DNA of 64,000 bases, taken from Eucommia ulmoides. Taxonomy: Eukaryota; Streptophyta; Magnoliopsida; Garryales; Eucommiaceae. The first letter of the stretch is position 1. Every line of letters starts with the position of its first letter. A program made the position numbers and the translations under genes. Below, one piece after another: positions 1-11,344 of the stretch. The notes beneath the pieces were generated by a model. It saw nothing but the letters and a program-made list of their open reading frames with translations, was not told the DNA's origin and made no database searches. The DNA is taken from assembly GCA_016647705.1 (NCBI GenBank), contig CM028328.1:39036501-39100500 (forward strand), in the 5' to 3' direction.

Positions 1-1425
1 TGATTTTTGGCTTGGCTACATCCTTAATTGAGCGGTCGACTGGTGACCCTTGGTTAGTCGACTTATGGCACTGTTTCAGGATTTTGTGGTTTTTCAGATT
101 TTATTCTAAAAGTAGCCGTTACTAACCTTTTTATGCTTAAGATTTGAGAGATATTTTAGGGATTTGATGTTATTTGAGATATGCAACATATATTACGATA
201 TCCCTTTAGATATGATTCATTAAGTTTGAATATTTTTCAATTTGGTACATGTAATTATTTCTATCCTATTTAATTGTGATTGAGAAATATTTGGGGGACT
301 TAACTGAGAAGTTTAAAAGTCATAATTAAGTGATTTGAACCAGGATGAAGTCTTAGTGATATAAGAAGTCTATAAGAGCAATTAAATGTCATAACAAGTG
401 GGAACTAACCGTTAGAGAGCTTGTTTTATTCCTTTTTATATAGACATGTGTTTTTACACATTAAAGAGAGATACATCAAGAGAATTATTGTGTGTTATTC
501 AACTTTTGAGCTTTCTAAGAGTAATCATATTGATTGAGTTGTGAGATCTTTTTTGAGAGTTATTCTTGAGGAATATTTGTTGTAGATCATTGCTACTACC
601 GATCTAAAGTTTTATTACTATCTCTAATCATTATTTTTTTAGTGGAATCCGGGTAAGATCTTTCCAAATTACTTTCTATTAATTGTTACTTGATTATATT
701 TGGAATTTGATCTTTGAAATTGCTTTCCAATTTTTTATTCAAAAATATTTTTGAAACAATTTCTTGAAGAAATCTGATTAAATACTCAATTACGTGCTAT
801 CCAATTTTTGTTTAAAATTAGATTTTGAATATCTCACTTTTCTATCACTCATTTTGATATATTAATTGAGTTCTAATTTATCTGGGGTGGTAGAAGCTCC
901 GAGTGAGAAAAATCACTTATCAATTTGTAATTGGTGAGTTGAGTGACGGATTGAATATTATTGGGAGTATTTAATTTTAGGGTAGCTGGTTTCAGTCTCT
1001 TCCTATAAAGAGATTGAGGTAGTAATTCTTCCTGAATTGAATTGATTTGTGAGCAATTTTATAACGGTTCAGTCCTTACAGGGTAAAAGGATATTTGGAG
1101 TGTTTGTGAGGTTTTGATTCTTTAGCGTAAGGTACAAAAAGAATTAGATTATTCTTAAGCCTGTAAAAAGTAGAGGTTATTCTTGAGTCTGTGTAAAGAA
1201 ATTTTGTAAAGGTTGATTATGAGCTTGTGAAAAGAATCTTCATGAGGATTTGGTTCCTACCTTTAAAGGAATCTTGAGTTTAGTAGGTGTGAATCTCCAT
1301 GGGGCTCGGAGGACTAAATTAGCCAAGAATAGCTTGGTGAATCATGATATATCGTGGTTTGCTGCTTTATTTATTTTACTTATATATTGTTGTTTGGTCT
1401 GCACCTAATTGATAACATATATCGT
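1..1425 (+). repeat. Copia LTR, 3' part, truncated at both ends
   Basis: This stretch aligns by eye with 62450-63941, sharing many phrases such as a TGAGAAATATTTG-type block near 280 and a CTCGGAGGACTAAATTA block near 1305, so it is a second copy of the same Copia LTR in the same orientation. The window edge cuts its 5' side. Its 3' side stops near 1425, before the TGGGCCAACA end seen in the other copy, and Tat-type Gypsy sequence follows. A TATATA box lies near 437. From about 950 to 1280 it contains a series of short stem-loops (see findings). It has no coding sequence. Confidence 0.75.
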
Positions 1426-1522
1426 CTTCACCCACGTAAAGGAGCTGATCAAATCAACTTTGTACGACTTATACTTTTGGTGAGACTTTTCCTTACCTAA
1501 GTCGGTTCTTAACAATTCGTCC

Positions 1523-2670
1523 ATGAATAGTAAGTTTTTTCATCCCTTCTTGGTATTCTTTCTTCACTTAACTATTTTTCCTTTATTTAATTGGTTTAAC
1601 TTCACTGTAGTTATTGATAGAGCCTCCCTAAGGAAAATCATGAACGAGAAGAAGGCCAAAGAAACTGTTAAAGCTACCAGCTCCCAACAGGAAGCTCATC
1701 CTAGGAAGGTTTCCTAGGAGCGGGAGCCCACCTCAACCCGGACTACACAATTAGGTTGACGTCAAAAAAAAAGACAAGGGGAAGAGGAAGGTGACGGAGG
1801 TTGAGACTGAGCCGAAATCAAAACGAAGAAAGCAGGATAACCAACTGTAGCACAAGGAGAAAAGTAAATCCTTCTCCATGCCCAACACCATCATGAAGCT
1901 TGAGTTGTGCATCTTAGACCTTCTCGACCTCCACCCCAGCTTTATCCAAAAGATTACTCCTTCAGATAACCCTACAAAATTGAATCGAATAGTGACGTGA
2001 AGCTGATCTCAGAGCTCTACAAAGACGCCATGGTGGTAAGTTTCTTTCTCAGTAATTGTTCTTAACTTAGAAATTATATAAATTTTAATGTGATTATTTC
2101 TTTCAAATACAAAATCTTTTTAAGGTAGCCAATGTGGGTCTTCGCCTCAACCAGGCCAGCAAGGAGAAGAAAGTCCTCACCGATGAAAAATCTAATGTGG
2201 TGAAGGGCATTAACATTCTCCATGAGAAGATCTGGGAGCTCATCACTAACAACCAGATGTTCAAGGCCTAAGTGGAGACCTTGACCAAGGAGAAGGGACA
2301 ATTGAGTAACCAGGTTAGGAAGGTGAAAATCGACCGCTCCAAGATGATATGTCGGTTATAAGCCGCTGAGGAAGATAAGAGAGAATACATCTCTTGGGCT
2401 GAGAGAGAAGTCGTAGAAAACTGGAAGTCCATCCACGAGTTCGAGAACTTCAAGCTCAACATTGGGGCCGACGTGATGCAGGAAGGCTTTGATGCAGTTA
2501 TCAGCTCGCTGAGGCACCAATTCCCTAACTTTCTCTACCAAAACATAAAAATTGAGTTCTCTGAATTGAAGGGGAAGGATGGAGGTGCCAAGACCGGTCA
2601 AGCTGAGAAGGCAACTGGCGGGGCAAGCAGCGCTATGAAGGGGGATACTCAAGTCGGGCCATCACAGTAG
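1523..2670 (+). pseudogene. Degenerate antisense extra ORF (aORF) of a Tat-type Gypsy element, with introns
   Basis: Coding-like sequence runs antisense to the surrounding Gypsy pol remnants. Two plausible introns are visible: 1530-1610 (GTAAGT to CTGTAG) and 2036-2124 (GTAAGT to TTTTAAG). After the second intron the product is charged and coiled-coil-like (about 180 residues) and ends at 2670. In-frame stops at about 1716, 2268 and 2358 show that it is broken. Known context: Tat-lineage elements such as Grande carry an extra ORF in antisense between integrase and the 3' LTR, and the position fits that. No catalytic motif is recognised and the function is unknown. Confidence 0.5.
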
Positions 2671-3829
2671 CTTTAATCCAGGAGATTTTGAGATGTATTT
2701 TTTTTTTTGTTTCCCAGAACGGGATTTCTGTACTGGTTTAGAACCCCATGATGTAAATACTTCTTTAATGCTATGATAAAACTATTTTTCCCAGTAATTC
2801 ATCCTTTGTTTAATTACTTCTCCTGATCGGTATATTTCTGTTACTTGTATGCCTTTACTTGTTATTTGCACAATAGTAACTAGGAATCATCGAAATATTC
2901 CCACCTTAAACATCTACCCTCAGAAAACTCCTTCTCAGTTATGTCTAGGAGTGTATTGATCAGGACTAGTTCGAAATGCAATATTTAAGCACGGCGCTCA
3001 GCACAGTCACTTTCAACCACTTAGGAAACATTTTGAAAAACTTTTTCAGTTAATTTTTTACCTTGTCACTTTAGTTACCGAACATATTTTCATACCAAAC
3101 TAAGTTTTAATATCGAACAGATACTAATCATTGACAAAACTTAAAACCACCCTAATTACAACACCGAGGAGATTTAAACCTCAATCAAGTGCCACACCGA
3201 AGATAATAAAACCTCAACTAAATGCAACATTGAGAAGAATAACATTGTACTCAAACGTTGAAGATCAAGTCAATCTTTCAACCTTTCACTATACTCATTG
3301 TCATTCTTCCCCCCAGCCGACTTATGAGCTCGGTGTTGCCGAGCTCGAGTAGTCGGTTTAAAGATTAAGGTGTCCGACCTAAGATATGGTCCTCTCGGTA
3401 CCCAAAGTTGCAACACTTCTATTGGTTTCTTGTGGCCAGTCATAGGGGAGTTCTCTGTGGTTGGGCTCATCCCTAAGTCTTTTCGGGTTATCTCAAGTTA
3501 GTCCTTGCAGGAGCATTGTGCCTTTATATCGCTTGACATGGTCGTCTATAAAGGGATAAATTATTAACCGTAGGTCCTCAGACCCAATCGATTCCCCTCC
3601 CTTGGTGGATGACGTTGGTCTATCCCCGGGTGCGGACTACCGACCTGGTGGGGGGTCTGGTTATACCCTCGGTGGTTTGCGCCGGGATGCCTTTTTGTAA
3701 AATTACATGAGTCAAGAACACATTAGTCCAAAAACATTTTTCATTGATAGGAAACTTCATTACACACTTCAGAATTTGAAATTTATACTATCTTTACATC
3801 GGTGTTTTTTCTCTACAAAAATAACGTTT
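2671..3829. other. Non-coding 3' region of the Tat-type Gypsy element
   Basis: No credible gene is present. The stretch from 2671 to about 2790 resembles a 3' untranslated trailer of the antisense ORF (T-rich run, then AATGCTATGATAAAAC). Around 3140-3250 there are two or three loose copies of an A-rich unit of roughly 40 bp containing ACACCGA. GC-richer blocks at 3310-3360 and 3560-3680 are typical of element non-coding DNA. The short open frames here have no recognisable similarity. Confidence 0.45.
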
Positions 3830-4383
3830 TAAGTGCTCGGCATTCTATGGGTGTCTCAGCAGGAATCCCTCTTTGGTCTCGAGTTCGTAGGTGCCCGGCC
3901 AAGCTACGCGGGTGACTCTATATGGTCCCTCCCAAGTAGGAGTTAACTTTTCGATGCTTTGATCCTTTGTGGCTAAGGTTACTTTTCAGATAACAAGGTC
4001 GCCGACGTCGAAAGAACATGGTCGGACTCTCCTATCATAGTATCTTGTCGCCCTCTGTTGATAAGCTTCTTGGTGTATCCGAGCCTTCTCTCTATAATCT
4101 TCCAAGAGATCCATATTCAATGCCAGTGTTGTTTCATTCTCGGCTCTGTAAAAGATGGCTGATGTTCTTGATGTCGTCATACTAATCTCTGCTAGGATGA
4201 CGACCTTAAAACCGAAGGTCATTGAAAAGGGTATTTCTCTCATTGGGGTTCTGGATGTGGTATGATATGTCCACATGATAGGGTAGAAGTCTTCAACCCA
4301 AAGGACTTTAGATCTGTCAAGCCTTGTCTTCAGATTTTGCAAGATGATTCGATTTGTGACCTCAACCTGACCATTTGCTTAAG
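3830..4383 (-). pseudogene. Tat-type Gypsy integrase, C-terminal fragment
   Basis: The minus-strand translation gives the post-catalytic part of a Ty3/Gypsy integrase: the ANGQVEVTNR block with the third catalytic acidic region, then FSMTFG, DRRVRP and DVGDLV, and then a WEGPYRV...PGTYELE block with NAEHLK near 3835. Stops replace a Gln before ANGQ, an Arg after GDLVI and a Trp before NAEHLK. All three are explained by single transitions. This piece continues directly from 14721-15396, the two halves being separated by the element at 4389-14715 with an ATGAC duplication. It is non-functional. Confidence 0.8.
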
Positions 4384-4388
4384 GATGA

Positions 4389-5789
4389 CTGATAGGTGTA
4401 ATTTACATATCTATTTCCAAACCGAACTTGTTAGTTTTCGAGTATGTTTATTACGTATTATTATGTTTTAATACATTTTTATTCTTTTTGTTATAAATCA
4501 GGTGTGTGGGGTGAAAAGGGATGAAAATGGATCATAAGCGATGAAATCGGATCAAGAACGGTGGAAGAATGGTAGCAAAACAAGCATATGGGCAAAATTC
4601 ATACCTGCAGTCTACCGTCGCGACCTCCAAACCACCGCCGTGGTGGTCAACATGCAAAGAAGGTCCTTATTCTTACTGAGCATCCACCGCTGAGGCGGTG
4701 AAACCACAAAAAGGTCCCTACTCCCACCGCTGAGTCCACCACCGAGGACGTGACTTAACCGACATGCCCACCGCCACGGCAGTCACTCTTCACTAGAATT
4801 AGATATTTATTTAGATATTTTGTTCCCTATTTCTTCTCATTTCCTCTTCCATTCATCCATTAGAGCTCATTTAGGGTTAGTATATTTTAGAGAGAGTTTT
4901 GGAGAGTGTTCAACCAATTCTGAATGAGAAGAACACGTTGCGAAGAAAGAGAAGCGATCCTGAAGCATTTTTAGCGGCAAATCTTTGGACTACGGCTAAG
5001 TTTCTTTTGTTTTTTCTTTATTTTCTTAACTTCGGTAAGTTGTTGAGCATATTTAGCTCGTTTTTTCTCGTATAAACGGTTATGGCCATTAGCTAAACGG
5101 ATTTTATCTAGGGATTAATAATATTTATGAAAATATTGTTTGTTAGAGTTTGTGTTTTGTTTATGGTTGTTCTTCGCTATTTGATTGTATTTGCCATATT
5201 GTTATGTTTATTATGCTTAGATAAATATATTGAGAATACAGGGTTTAACACTCGGGAGAGGTAACCCTGAATTCGAACTAGGTTAAACATAACGGGACAA
5301 TCCAATAACCTAGGAGGGAGTTGGAAAGTGTGCAATCAATGACGTTGGGGCGAGACTCATGTGACGTAGTGTCGTTAAGACATTTAGGGAGACTTCTTCA
5401 TTAACGCGAAGTCGTATATTCACTCGTCTTACACTCGGGAAAGGTATTGAGTGAGTTTATGATACAGAGATTGTCGAATAGGTCGAACATTGTTATTGTA
5501 AACTAAACGAGACCAAACACGTTTTTGTAAACAAAGTTAATCCCTAGGCAATATTTTCCCTAAACATCTCAATATCATATAAGTATAATTGGATTAATTA
5601 ACTTAGTATTAGTATTAATTAATTATAAACACATTTTTACGGCCTAGATAAAATTAGGTTATGATAATCGTGGTACTCAATAATAATCTCAACCAATCCC
5701 TGTGGAAACGATACCCCTACTTTTTCTACTCTACTAAAACTTGACCCGTACACTTGCGGTGAAAGTGGCGATGTAATATTTCGCCACCA
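4389..5789 (+). repeat. Left LTR of the Athila-like non-autonomous element
   Basis: This 1401-bp LTR is matched from about 4822 onward by 13748-14715; shared blocks include ATTAGAGCTCATTTAGGGTT and ACACTCGGGAGAGGTA. The 5' third (about 4570-4790), which the right copy lacks, is GC-richer and full of CCACCGC and GGCGGTG words that could fold back. The end TTTCGCCACCA is followed by a short spacer and the primer site. Confidence 0.85.
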
Positions 5790-5795
5790 AATTTT

Positions 5796-5813
5796 TGGTG
5801 CCGTTGTCGGGGA
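5796..5813 (+). other. Primer-binding site, tRNA-Asp type, degenerate
   Basis: TGGTGCCGTTGTCGGGGA lies 6 nt after the left LTR. It differs at two positions from the primer site of the Athila element on the other strand at 32957-32974 (TGGCGCCGTTGCCGGGGA). Both changes are C to T. This supports an Athila/Tat-type origin. Confidence 0.8.
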
Positions 5814-5934
5814 TTGGTTTTTAGATTATTATAGATATTATAAGTAAATTAATCGATTTTACTTTAGGAATTTCTTTTGTTTATAATTTTTGTTTTGTAG
5901 TTTTATTTTTATTTCTCTTACAGGGTACTTAAAG

Positions 5935-6960
5935 ATGTTAGATCGACAAGCATTGATGCAATTATTTCAATAAGATTCTGAGCCATTTTATTGCTCTTGG
6001 AATCATTCCAATGAGCTGCTACTTCGGTTTTCCAACCATGGGTTCCCGAGGGAATGTCAACTCCCCTAAATTTCCTCAACGGGTTACAAGCCGCAACCTG
6101 AAATTGGGTGGAAGGAGGAAATAATACCTCATCTTTCTACGACCTAACTGCGGACGAAGCCATTTGGTCGATGGAGGAAATGGCAGCCTATGGTAATCAA
6201 AGTTGGAATTATTCACCAAGTCACCAAAGCTTGAGAGAAAGTTTCAACGCTACAGCGCCATGGATTGACATTTCGGATCAAGATGAGAAGTCTTCCCCTA
6301 CCTTAGAAGACGTGTTCACTACCGTTATAGGGGAGACTCAGAGATTATTGAGGGAGACATATGATCGACTCAACGAGTATGAGGATCATCTTGACAATAT
6401 CAAGACGGTCTATGCTGAGATTGATGCGATCGAGATAGAGACTGTGGCACTAAGAGGCGAACAAGCCGAATCCAATTGTTAAAGCCACCGGGAAGAACCA
6501 AAGACAAGAGGGAGGTACTTGGGGGAGATCGAAGATGATCATGAAGATGCAACACCTCAAGTGTGGATTGGCGATGTAGATTCACATATTTATCGTTGTG
6601 AGTTTTCACCGTTTCAATTCCAGTTGGTGACGCCACCCCCGAGCTAAGACAATCGTATTTATGAGGATCCGATACGGCTCACCAACCCTACCCCATTTCC
6701 AGCTCAGTACGTTCAAATTCCCCAAGCACAAGAGATGGAACTGAATCGAGTTGAAAGCCCAAGCCATATAATGTCAAATCTCGCCAGTCTTGAGGGTATA
6801 TTAAACCAAGACCTATATGTGGTATTATTTGACACATACTACGGGCGGAAGCTACTCTTTGATGAGCACTTCGGTGTGTCAGGCTGACGACCATAAACCA
6901 ATCACTTCTTGGGAGGCAACCCAAGGAAAAAAAAAATAGATCCATCTCCGTCGACTTGAA
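5935..6960 (+). pseudogene. gag remnant of the Athila-like element
   Basis: An ATG at 5935 opens a frame that soon meets stops. The longest intact piece (6108-6482, 124 residues) is acidic, helical in character and ends in a likely coiled coil. I do not recognise conserved gag motifs with certainty. The call rests on its position after the primer site and on the downstream GGGAGGCAACCC motif, which also follows pol in the other Athila element. It is frameshifted and interrupted, so not functional. Confidence 0.4.
6911..6922 (+). other. GGGAGGCAACCC motif shared with the Athila element
   Basis: The same 12 bases occur on the minus strand at 26978-26989, in both cases just downstream of the coding part of an Athila-type element. 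A GCCTCCC about 60 nt further on could pair with it. Its role is not known to me; a conserved RNA or transition element is an inference. Confidence 0.5.
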
Positions 6961-7671
6961 TCGGAGGTGAGATTCTCTCGCCTCCCAGGTACGTGTTTTA
7001 AACGCCCATCTTCATTATCATGCTATATGATGTCATTGGGATTGTTGACGGGTTATTTTGGGCATTGCCTGTGTTAAGTTGGTGGTGATGTGTTAGTATG
7101 TTTAGTATGTGTTTATGTTGTTAGTTATGTTTTATTGTTTTTGTCGTGTGCATGTTTGTTTAGGATAGTTATTGTTATGTGCTAAATTTTGACTTCATCT
7201 AGGCCATTACCCAATGATTAATCTGTCCCCTGATTATTTATTGAGGTCGAGCGTAAAGCTCATTCATATGTGTTCTGTGTACTTAACGTATCGTCTTAGT
7301 AAAAGTTATTGTAAATCCTAAATGCAAAAGCACATAAACTCAATATAGAACTATCTAATTGATTTGAAAACGATTATCCATCACCCAAATTCATGACAAT
7401 AGGGATTCTAGAACTTGATTTGGGGGAAATTCGAGGCGAGGTAGTTCAGGAGATATGATTTAGGTAGTCATTTTGTCGCCAGAGCCTTTTAAGCTTACCT
7501 TGATATATCATTGTCCCTCATTACCCTATCGAAGCCTAATAGCCGTTTCAATTCTGAACACTTAACTAATACTATAGCCGATTGAACTTTTTCCAAACCA
7601 ATATCGCTAAACCAAAGGCACAATGTGAGTGAATCAAGTTAGCATTTGTTATGCTACTTGATGTGAGCGGT
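6923..7671 (+). other. Non-coding 3' region of the Athila-like element
   Basis: There is no gene. The region is T/G-rich with repeated TTAGTATGT words near 7090-7120. A TTGATTTGGGGGAA stretch at about 7418 resembles a polypurine tract but is not next to an LTR. The region ends where a Copia LTR begins at 7672. Confidence 0.45.
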
Positions 7672-8352
7672 TGTTGGCCCAGTAGAATACCCAAGAGGGG
7701 GGGTGAAATGGATAATAAAAAATTCTCAAAATAAAAACTTCAATAAATCAAATAATTAATTTTATTCCTAAATTAATTATTATCTTTATATCACAGCGGA
7801 ATAAATTAATCAACTAGGTGCACACACAAACAGCAAAAATAAACAAATTAATAATGCAGCACACCAAGATATATCCTGGTCCACCAAATTACTTTGTCCG
7901 GTCGACTCATCAATCGACTGCCATCTTCTAAATCTCTGCTTTGAACTCATTTTTTAACTTATTATTTTTACATTATCGCCCCTTAAACCATTTTCTCTTC
8001 TAAATTAGCTCTACTAATATTCTTCTATTCCATTTTAGTCATTTAAAATTATTTCTTTTCAAATCACATATGAGCAAATAATTTCACTTAATCAAAACAC
8101 ACATAAATTATAAAAACCTTTTGTGCAATGTGTGGGTTCCTAATTGGGATATTAAGAGTTGAAATTTTTCTAGGTTGTTTTTCCTAATTTCTTCAAACTC
8201 TTAATTCTTCAATATCTTCAGCATCATCGTTTAGCATCCATTTAATTTGCATCTTCATCATTGGAACTTTAAATCACTAAAACACTCAATTAAAATATTA
8301 GTTCCACCAAAACTTCAACACTTAATTGTTCATCAAAATCTTAGAATCAACA
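7672..8352 (-). repeat. Copia LTR (3' LTR of a minus-strand element)
   Basis: On the plus strand it begins TGTTGGCCCA and ends GATTCAACA, followed by ATGTCTCCCTTTTTT. On the minus strand that is a purine tract immediately before an LTR start, as expected for a 3' LTR. The beginning matches the Copia LTR ends at 59465 and, inverted, at 63941. At 681 bp it is shorter than the 2.2-kb split copy, so it is internally deleted. No flanking duplication was found. Confidence 0.75.
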
Positions 8353-9642
8353 ATGTCTCCCTTTTTTATGATGACAATTAACTTTGATGTTTTCTTTAAA
8401 ATAAAAATATAATCACATTCTCCCTGAATCTGAGGATGGGTCTTTTAACTCATTAAAGCATCATAATGAAGATTTCAATAATGCACAAATTAAAAACACT
8501 AAATAAAGCACAATTCCAATTTCTCCCCCTTTGCATAAATAAAAAATACTTAATTAAAGCACAATTTTAAAACACTCCCCCTTAATTCAATAAAACATCA
8601 CTAATTTCTCCTATTTTGTTATCTTCAAAAACAAATTTAGGGAGGGGGAACACAAATGAACATTACTCCAAGCAATCATATAATATTCTTGAAAGAGTAA
8701 GCCTAAAGTAATTAAATCCGAATATATATAACTTTTTTTTAAAAGCACATTGAATCAACTCGTAAATTCAACTTTAAGAATTAAAACTCATTGTAACAAA
8801 TCAACATTTAGGCACAAAACATCAACACTATGTGGATCATTATTATAGATAAATATCAAGTCTACTCAATCCATCAAAATTCACACCAAAAACATCATTC
8901 TTAATCATGCAATCTCCCCCCTTATAAGTAGTGTAAACAAATTAATTCATTTTAAGGAGAATAATCATGAGACAATTAAAATATTTCAACAATATAACAT
9001 GTAATCATATTCAGTTAAGTCTGTATACCTCACTAATGATACCAAATAATGTCTTCCCTTTTATAGAAACAAAACATATGCTCTTTAACATACTAAAATA
9101 GGAAACATTTCTCAAGCATTTTATCAATCATAAATCTAGTGCATGCATAAATACGGATAAGTGTACATTTCTCTCATAAAATAGCATTTCTATTTTAGAA
9201 TAATAATAATCGTTTATAAATCAATAGACATACAACATAAGAACATATTATCATGCATTAAGAAGCATAAAGACTCAGCTCAATCCAACTTATTTGTATA
9301 AAATATGTATTCATGAATAAGAGCACATTATACAAATAATCTTACTAAAATGCATATGCAACAAATAATTAGCATTATTTAGTGAGATCACAAATACTCG
9401 ATTAATCTTCAAAATCACAAAACATGTTTTAAAATAAACATATGATCACTACTCAATATAAGCATATAAAGATATGTTGATATCCCTTAACTAAATGTGA
9501 TTCTCATAATCACCAAATAATGTTTCTAAGACAACAAGTAAACACATCATTGAAAATAGGGCATAGAAACCATCACAACTTACCTATTTGGTAAGTCGGA
9601 ACTCTCACTCTTTAACAAATTTAATAAATATAAAAGGCGGAG
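8353..9642 (-). other. Copia non-coding region between pol and 3' LTR
   Basis: AT-rich sequence has no open frame of note and repeated CTCCCCC/CTCCCTT words (8420, 8520, 8570, 8920), that is, purine tracts on the element strand. The start aligns with 15400-15480, which lies in the same place in the longer Copia element. It appears to be the tail of a Copia copy whose coding part is gone. Confidence 0.6.
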
Positions 9643-10989
9643 TGATGGCCCAAGAATTATCCAAGAGAGGGGTAAATTGGGTTTTGGCAAATAATTCGTT
9701 ATTTAAAATCTACTCAATATAAACTAAGTGTTTATGTGATTAAGTGCACAACGGATATTCAAACAAGAGTAATAAATCCAAACACAAATATATGAGAAAA
9801 TGTAAAAAGTAGAGTTAGAGAGATTGGCATCGGTATTTTATAGTAGTTCGGCAAATACCCTTTGCCAAGTCTACTCCCCCGAGCTCCTTCGAGGATTTCA
9901 CTATTTTCGATCTTCTTACGGGTGAAAAACAAACCGTTTAAGTCGCCGCTTGAGAAGTATGTATCTCAAGTCTTTACAATTTAGAGTGAATATATTTCAC
10001 TCACAAATCTCTCATCTTGAGTAAAACCCTTACTTAAGATTTACAATGAAAATCTCACCGTCTCACAAAATGGAGCTTCAACACTCACAAGATATAGAAC
10101 TCAAGAATCTATGTGTGTGAAGCAAATACAACAAACACTCAAGAAATATGAATCAAGAAATAGTATAAATGTTATTGGACAGATTTTAGCTTAGAAGCCT
10201 TTGGTAGTATTTATTTGATCGTTGTAGTTCACTTGATTGATACTTTGATAGCTTTATTTCCTCCAACAATCTAACATCTCATGACATGATTTGAACGTTC
10301 CGAACAAAATATGATATGCAAATCCAAATTTGAATTCATGACAAAATTCTGCATTTTGAGTTCTAAAATGTTTCAAGATGTTTTGATCAATTTCTTTTTA
10401 ATTCAACATTGTATTGATTAAATTGAATGATGAAAACATGTTATATAATCATTATAAGGCATATGAATCATCATATATTAATTAGAACAAGCATAAGACG
10501 CCAAAATGTGAAGCCGAAAATAGAGCAGGAGAGAGAAAGCACATTGCTTGGAAGTAATCGACTACTTCCAGCATAAGTAGTCGACTACTTATGCTGTAAT
10601 TCCTGCGGCGTGACGTTTTCACATAATTATGATTAATAGGTATTTTTTCCGATATAGCATGTAATGATCAAACGCATACTTCACATTGTGATATATAAGT
10701 ATATTAGACATAATAAGATCAGTATATCACAATTACAAACACATACGGTGTGTGTATGTCCTATACAGTTCCAAGTTCAATATCCCGCGAGTATTGTTGA
10801 AATGAAAATTTGCTTTAATGTAAATCATACCTTTTCGACTTGATTTCTCTTTCGGGATATGTTTTGATGGTGTTTGGATATTCTATATTTAAAATCACCG
10901 TTAGTATATTTAAAATGTCAAATGTGTGTGTTATTGTCAAAATCACTTTAATCCAGGGAATCCTATGATTGAAACCGCTTAGGCTAACA
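9643..10989 (-). repeat. Copia LTR, second subfamily (3' LTR)
   Basis: Plus-strand ends are TGATGGCCC and GGCTAACA (minus: TGTTAGCC to GGGCCATCA). The minus-strand tract AAAAAGAGGGAGAT directly precedes the LTR start. The 1347-bp LTR has its own set of short hairpins near 9950-10050 (for example GAGTGAA pairing with TTCACTC) and a perfect 28-bp palindrome at 10569-10596. It belongs to the Copia fragment with RNase H and an extra ORF at 11345-13747. Confidence 0.75.
10569..10596. repeat. Perfect 28-bp palindrome
   Basis: The sequence is self-complementary over 28 bases, with core ATAAGTAGTCGACTACTTAT. A near-perfect relative (one central mismatch pair) lies at about 12837-12860, with further AGTAGTCGACTACTT words beside it. 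All lie in Copia-derived DNA. Confidence 0.85.
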
Positions 10990-11344
10990 ATCTCCCTCTT
11001 TTTGATAATGCCAACTCATTTGATGTTTTAATAGCAATAAATACTTTACTATCTCCCCCTGAGAATGAGATTGGTTTTGAAATGATTTTATCAATAAAAT
11101 TTAAATATTCATTCTCTCAAGGTTAGTGTAGTTTATAACATAATAACCATAAATAACATAATCATAGTCATAGTCATAATAACCATACATAATCATAGTC
11201 ATAAACAACACAAGATAGAAATGTAAACATAACTAGTACCAAATCTCTAACACCAAATTTCTAACATCAAACCTAACTAGTACCAAATCTCTAACATCAA
11301 ATCTAGTTTTCTCCCCCTTTGTCACATCAAAAAGGGATTTAAAA
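10990..11344 (-). other. Copia spacer between extra ORF and 3' LTR
   Basis: No gene is present. It contains the purine tract next to the LTR, a second CTCCCCCTTTGTCAC tract near 11310, and short tandem words CATAATCATAGTCATAGT (11150-11200) and ACCAAATCTCTAACA (11237-11300). Confidence 0.55.

Noticed and set aside
1523..1717. 64-codon ORF as a separate small protein
   Set aside because: Its first half is intron sequence (1530-1610) of the antisense Tat ORF; the hydrophobic stretch is the translated intron.
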